NCBI GenBank assembly: GCA_963623095.1 | Contig: CAVFKD010000045.1 | Location: 1-7,444, forward strand | From: UBA3210 sp963623095 | GTDB lineage: Bacteria > Bacillota_I > Bacilli_A > RFN20 > CAG-449 | Reading direction: 5' to 3' | Length of the DNA stretch: 7,444 nt | Shown here: piece by piece, positions 5,987-7,444 of the stretch | Position numbering within the stretch: position 1 is the stretch's first letter | Layout of the letters: every line of letters begins with the position of its first letter | Translations under genes and position numbers: made by a program | The notes under the pieces: generated by a model | Database searches by the model: none | The model's input: the letters and a program-made list of their open reading frames with translations, nothing else | Told to the model about the DNA's origin: nothing

Positions 5987-7330
5987 TTAAAGTTCTGTAT
6001 CGATCCATGTACCAACAGTAACATCTTTTTCTGAGCAATAAGAGCCATCTTCGACAACCATATTACCCTTACCATCGCCTGTACCTGTCCAGAAATCATA
6101 ACCTTTATCATTTAAGCAAGCGTAATCTGTTCCGCCATCTTTTGAGTGATCTTGGTTGATACCTTCTGTTGTATTTGAACAATATCCACCGATATCTTTA
6201 CCCCAAGCTTTGAAGCCATCGTATGTACATGTCATAAAGTGGATGAATGCACATGATGTCCATGGATATGGAGATGTCTTAAGGACTTGGAGATAATGTT
6301 TATACATAAATCCACCGATACCCTTATAACCATCTTGATATGCTGCAATTGTAACATTCTTCTTTGATGATTCATCAGTTTCTGTTACTGAACGTAATTT
6401 TGAATAAACAAGTAATCCACTTGCGCCTGCTGCTGATTTTGTAACAAGTTCATTACAAATTGGACCATCATCTGATCTTTCAGCATATTGTTTCATGAAT
6501 AATTTAATATACGCTAATGCATATTTTGCTGATGCATGTGTTAAACCTAATTTAGTTGCTTTTTCTGCTAAACCATCTGCAGTTTCTTGGATACGAGTTT
6601 TTTGAGCTGTATCTGTAATTGCATCAAATGCATTTTTAAGAATGTCAGAATACTTTTCTTGTGTAAGCATAATTAAGAAGTTACGGCCTACTGGTTCTGA
6701 AGATGGTTTCATAAATAATGGAGTTTCACCTTCACGAACGAAGTCCCAACAGTTCATAAATGATTTAGTTTTATCTAAATTATTGAATTCAAAGACTTTA
6801 TTAAGTGATTGAAGAGCAAATGGTTCTTTATTGCTTGCATCGCCTTTCCATTCCTTTGGTACATAATTTAATAAATTACCAGTTTGAATTTCTTTTGCAT
6901 CAATTTGGTTAGCATCTTGAATAAGAGTCATTGCGATAGAATGGTTAGATCCATTAACATCACTATCAATCATTGTGAAGATACTATTTTCTTTTGGTTG
7001 TGTCCATTCAATAGCACCTGAGAAATCAGGGTTATAATAAGGGAATGCTTCTTGGACTGCAGTTGATGGGTTACCATCTGCGTCATTACCCTTTAAATAA
7101 TTAATAAAATATTCTTTTGCTGTTTTACCACGGGATGAGTTACCAATACCAGTCATTGTATGACCATCTAATTCATCCATAGCTTTCTTATAGAGGTCTT
7201 TTGCATCGAGAGTCATTGCTTCTTCAATAACTTTTTCGACTTCTGATTTTTCAGCGGCTCCTCCACAAGCTGTAAGACCACTGAGAGTTGTTGCTGCGAC
7301 TGCAAGCAATATTGCGATTTTTTTCTTCAT
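5987..7330 (-). CDS. ABC importer solute-binding lipoprotein
   Basis: Captures the substrate outside the membrane and delivers it to the fused permease. Residues 1-21 are a lipoprotein signal peptide (MKKKIAILL..., hydrophobic core 5-16) with lipobox LTAC at 19-22; C22 would be lipidated. The mature part of about 425 residues begins with a helix (30-55) followed by TGIGNSSRGKTAKEY (60-74), which resembles the first strand and substrate loop of iron/phosphosugar/spermidine-type class II binding proteins. This fits the FbpB-like permease downstream, but I cannot name the ligand. Seven further Cys (194, 292, 360, 368, 384, 405, 432) are unusual, and the last 90 residues are rich in Trp, Tyr and Gly. 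Start ATG 7330 has AAAGGA at 7344-7349, a long 13-base spacing. It is the first gene of the operon and lies downstream of the cre site. Confidence 0.88.
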   Translation of the reverse strand: MKKKIAILLAVAATTLSGLTACGGAAEKSEVEKVIEEAMTLDAKDLYKKAMDELDGHTMTGIGNSSRGKTAKEYFINYLKGNDADGNPSTAVQEAFPYYNPDFSGAIEWTQPKENSIFTMIDSDVNGSNHSIAMTLIQDANQIDAKEIQTGNLLNYVPKEWKGDASNKEPFALQSLNKVFEFNNLDKTKSFMNCWDFVREGETPLFMKPSSEPVGRNFLIMLTQEKYSDILKNAFDAITDTAQKTRIQETADGLAEKATKLGLTHASAKYALAYIKLFMKQYAERSDDGPICNELVTKSAAGASGLLVYSKLRSVTETDESSKKNVTIAAYQDGYKGIGGFMYKHYLQVLKTSPYPWTSCAFIHFMTCTYDGFKAWGKDIGGYCSNTTEGINQDHSKDGGTDYACLNDKGYDFWTGTGDGKGNMVVEDGSYCSEKDVTVGTWIDTEL

Positions 7331-7375
7331 AAAAATCTAAAATTCCTTTCCACGGAGATCATAAGTCTTCCGCAT

Positions 7376-7404
7376 ATTATGAAAAAGGATTATTTTGATG
7401 TATC
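7376..7404 (-). promoter_or_regulatory. Weak candidate promoter of the importer operon
   Basis: On the minus strand GATACA (7404-7399) and CATAAT (7381-7376) are 17 bases apart. The -35 matches consensus only in its last three bases and the -10 in five of six. Transcription would start near 7369, about 40 bases before the ATG. A weak -35 would suit an activated promoter, but the true promoter could lie beyond the right edge. Confidence 0.3.
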
Positions 7405-7429
7405 CCTTCCATCTAATTTCAAGATAAAA

Positions 7430-7443
7430 TGAAAGCGTTTTCA
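7430..7443. promoter_or_regulatory. cre site (CcpA or LacI-family operator)
   Basis: TGAAAGCGTTTTCA matches the cre consensus TGWAANCGNTNWCA at every position, on both strands. It lies about 100 bases upstream of the binding-protein start. If the candidate promoter is right, its centre is near -67, a position seen for CcpA activation; if the promoter is further upstream, it would act as a repression site. A local LacI-family regulator could bind the same kind of palindrome. Its presence links the operon to carbon-source control. Confidence 0.75.
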
Positions 7444-7444
7444 A

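Noticed and set aside
1..7444. tRNA, rRNA, CRISPR array or insertion sequence
   Set aside because: No cloverleaf, rRNA-like stretch, regularly spaced repeats, transposase motifs or terminal inverted repeats were seen.

Overview
The window is AT-rich (roughly one third G+C), and every gene I can support lies on the minus strand, so transcription runs from the right edge to the left. Strong AAGGAG-type ribosome binding sites, a diacylated-lipoprotein signal, U-tailed hairpin terminators, a perfect cre (CcpA) palindrome and Trp read from TGG (standard code) point to a low-GC Gram-positive (Bacillota). A gut-type relative of Erysipelotrichia or the Mollicutes is plausible, but the species cannot be named from sequence alone.

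Right part (7444 to 2422): a cre site and a weak promoter candidate precede a three-gene ABC importer. It comprises a solute-binding lipoprotein (5987-7330), a 629-residue permease with two fused transmembrane halves (4022-5911), and an ATPase of MalK/UgpC/FbpC type (2422-4029) whose start overlaps the permease end by 8 bases. A long hairpin lies between the binding protein and the permease and may set a higher level of the binding protein. The ATPase carries an unusual insertion of about 125 residues inside its nucleotide-binding domain.

Middle (2394 to 1276): after a second hairpin come a beta-phosphoglucomutase (pgmB, 1703-2338) and, 26 bases further on, a small very acidic protein of unknown function (1332-1676), closed by a hairpin terminator. 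The fused permease resembles the FbpB/AfuB class rather than MalF/MalG. Together with pgmB and the cre site this suggests uptake of a sugar or sugar phosphate feeding glucose 6-phosphate. The substrate is inferred.

Left part (1255 to 1): a promoter, a 26-codon upstream reading frame with a good ribosome binding site, and a strong intrinsic terminator directly after its stop codon precede a secreted or anchored surface protein that runs off the left edge. The terminator lies between the only visible promoter and the surface gene. This looks like a leader-peptide attenuator and is the most interesting unexplained structure here.
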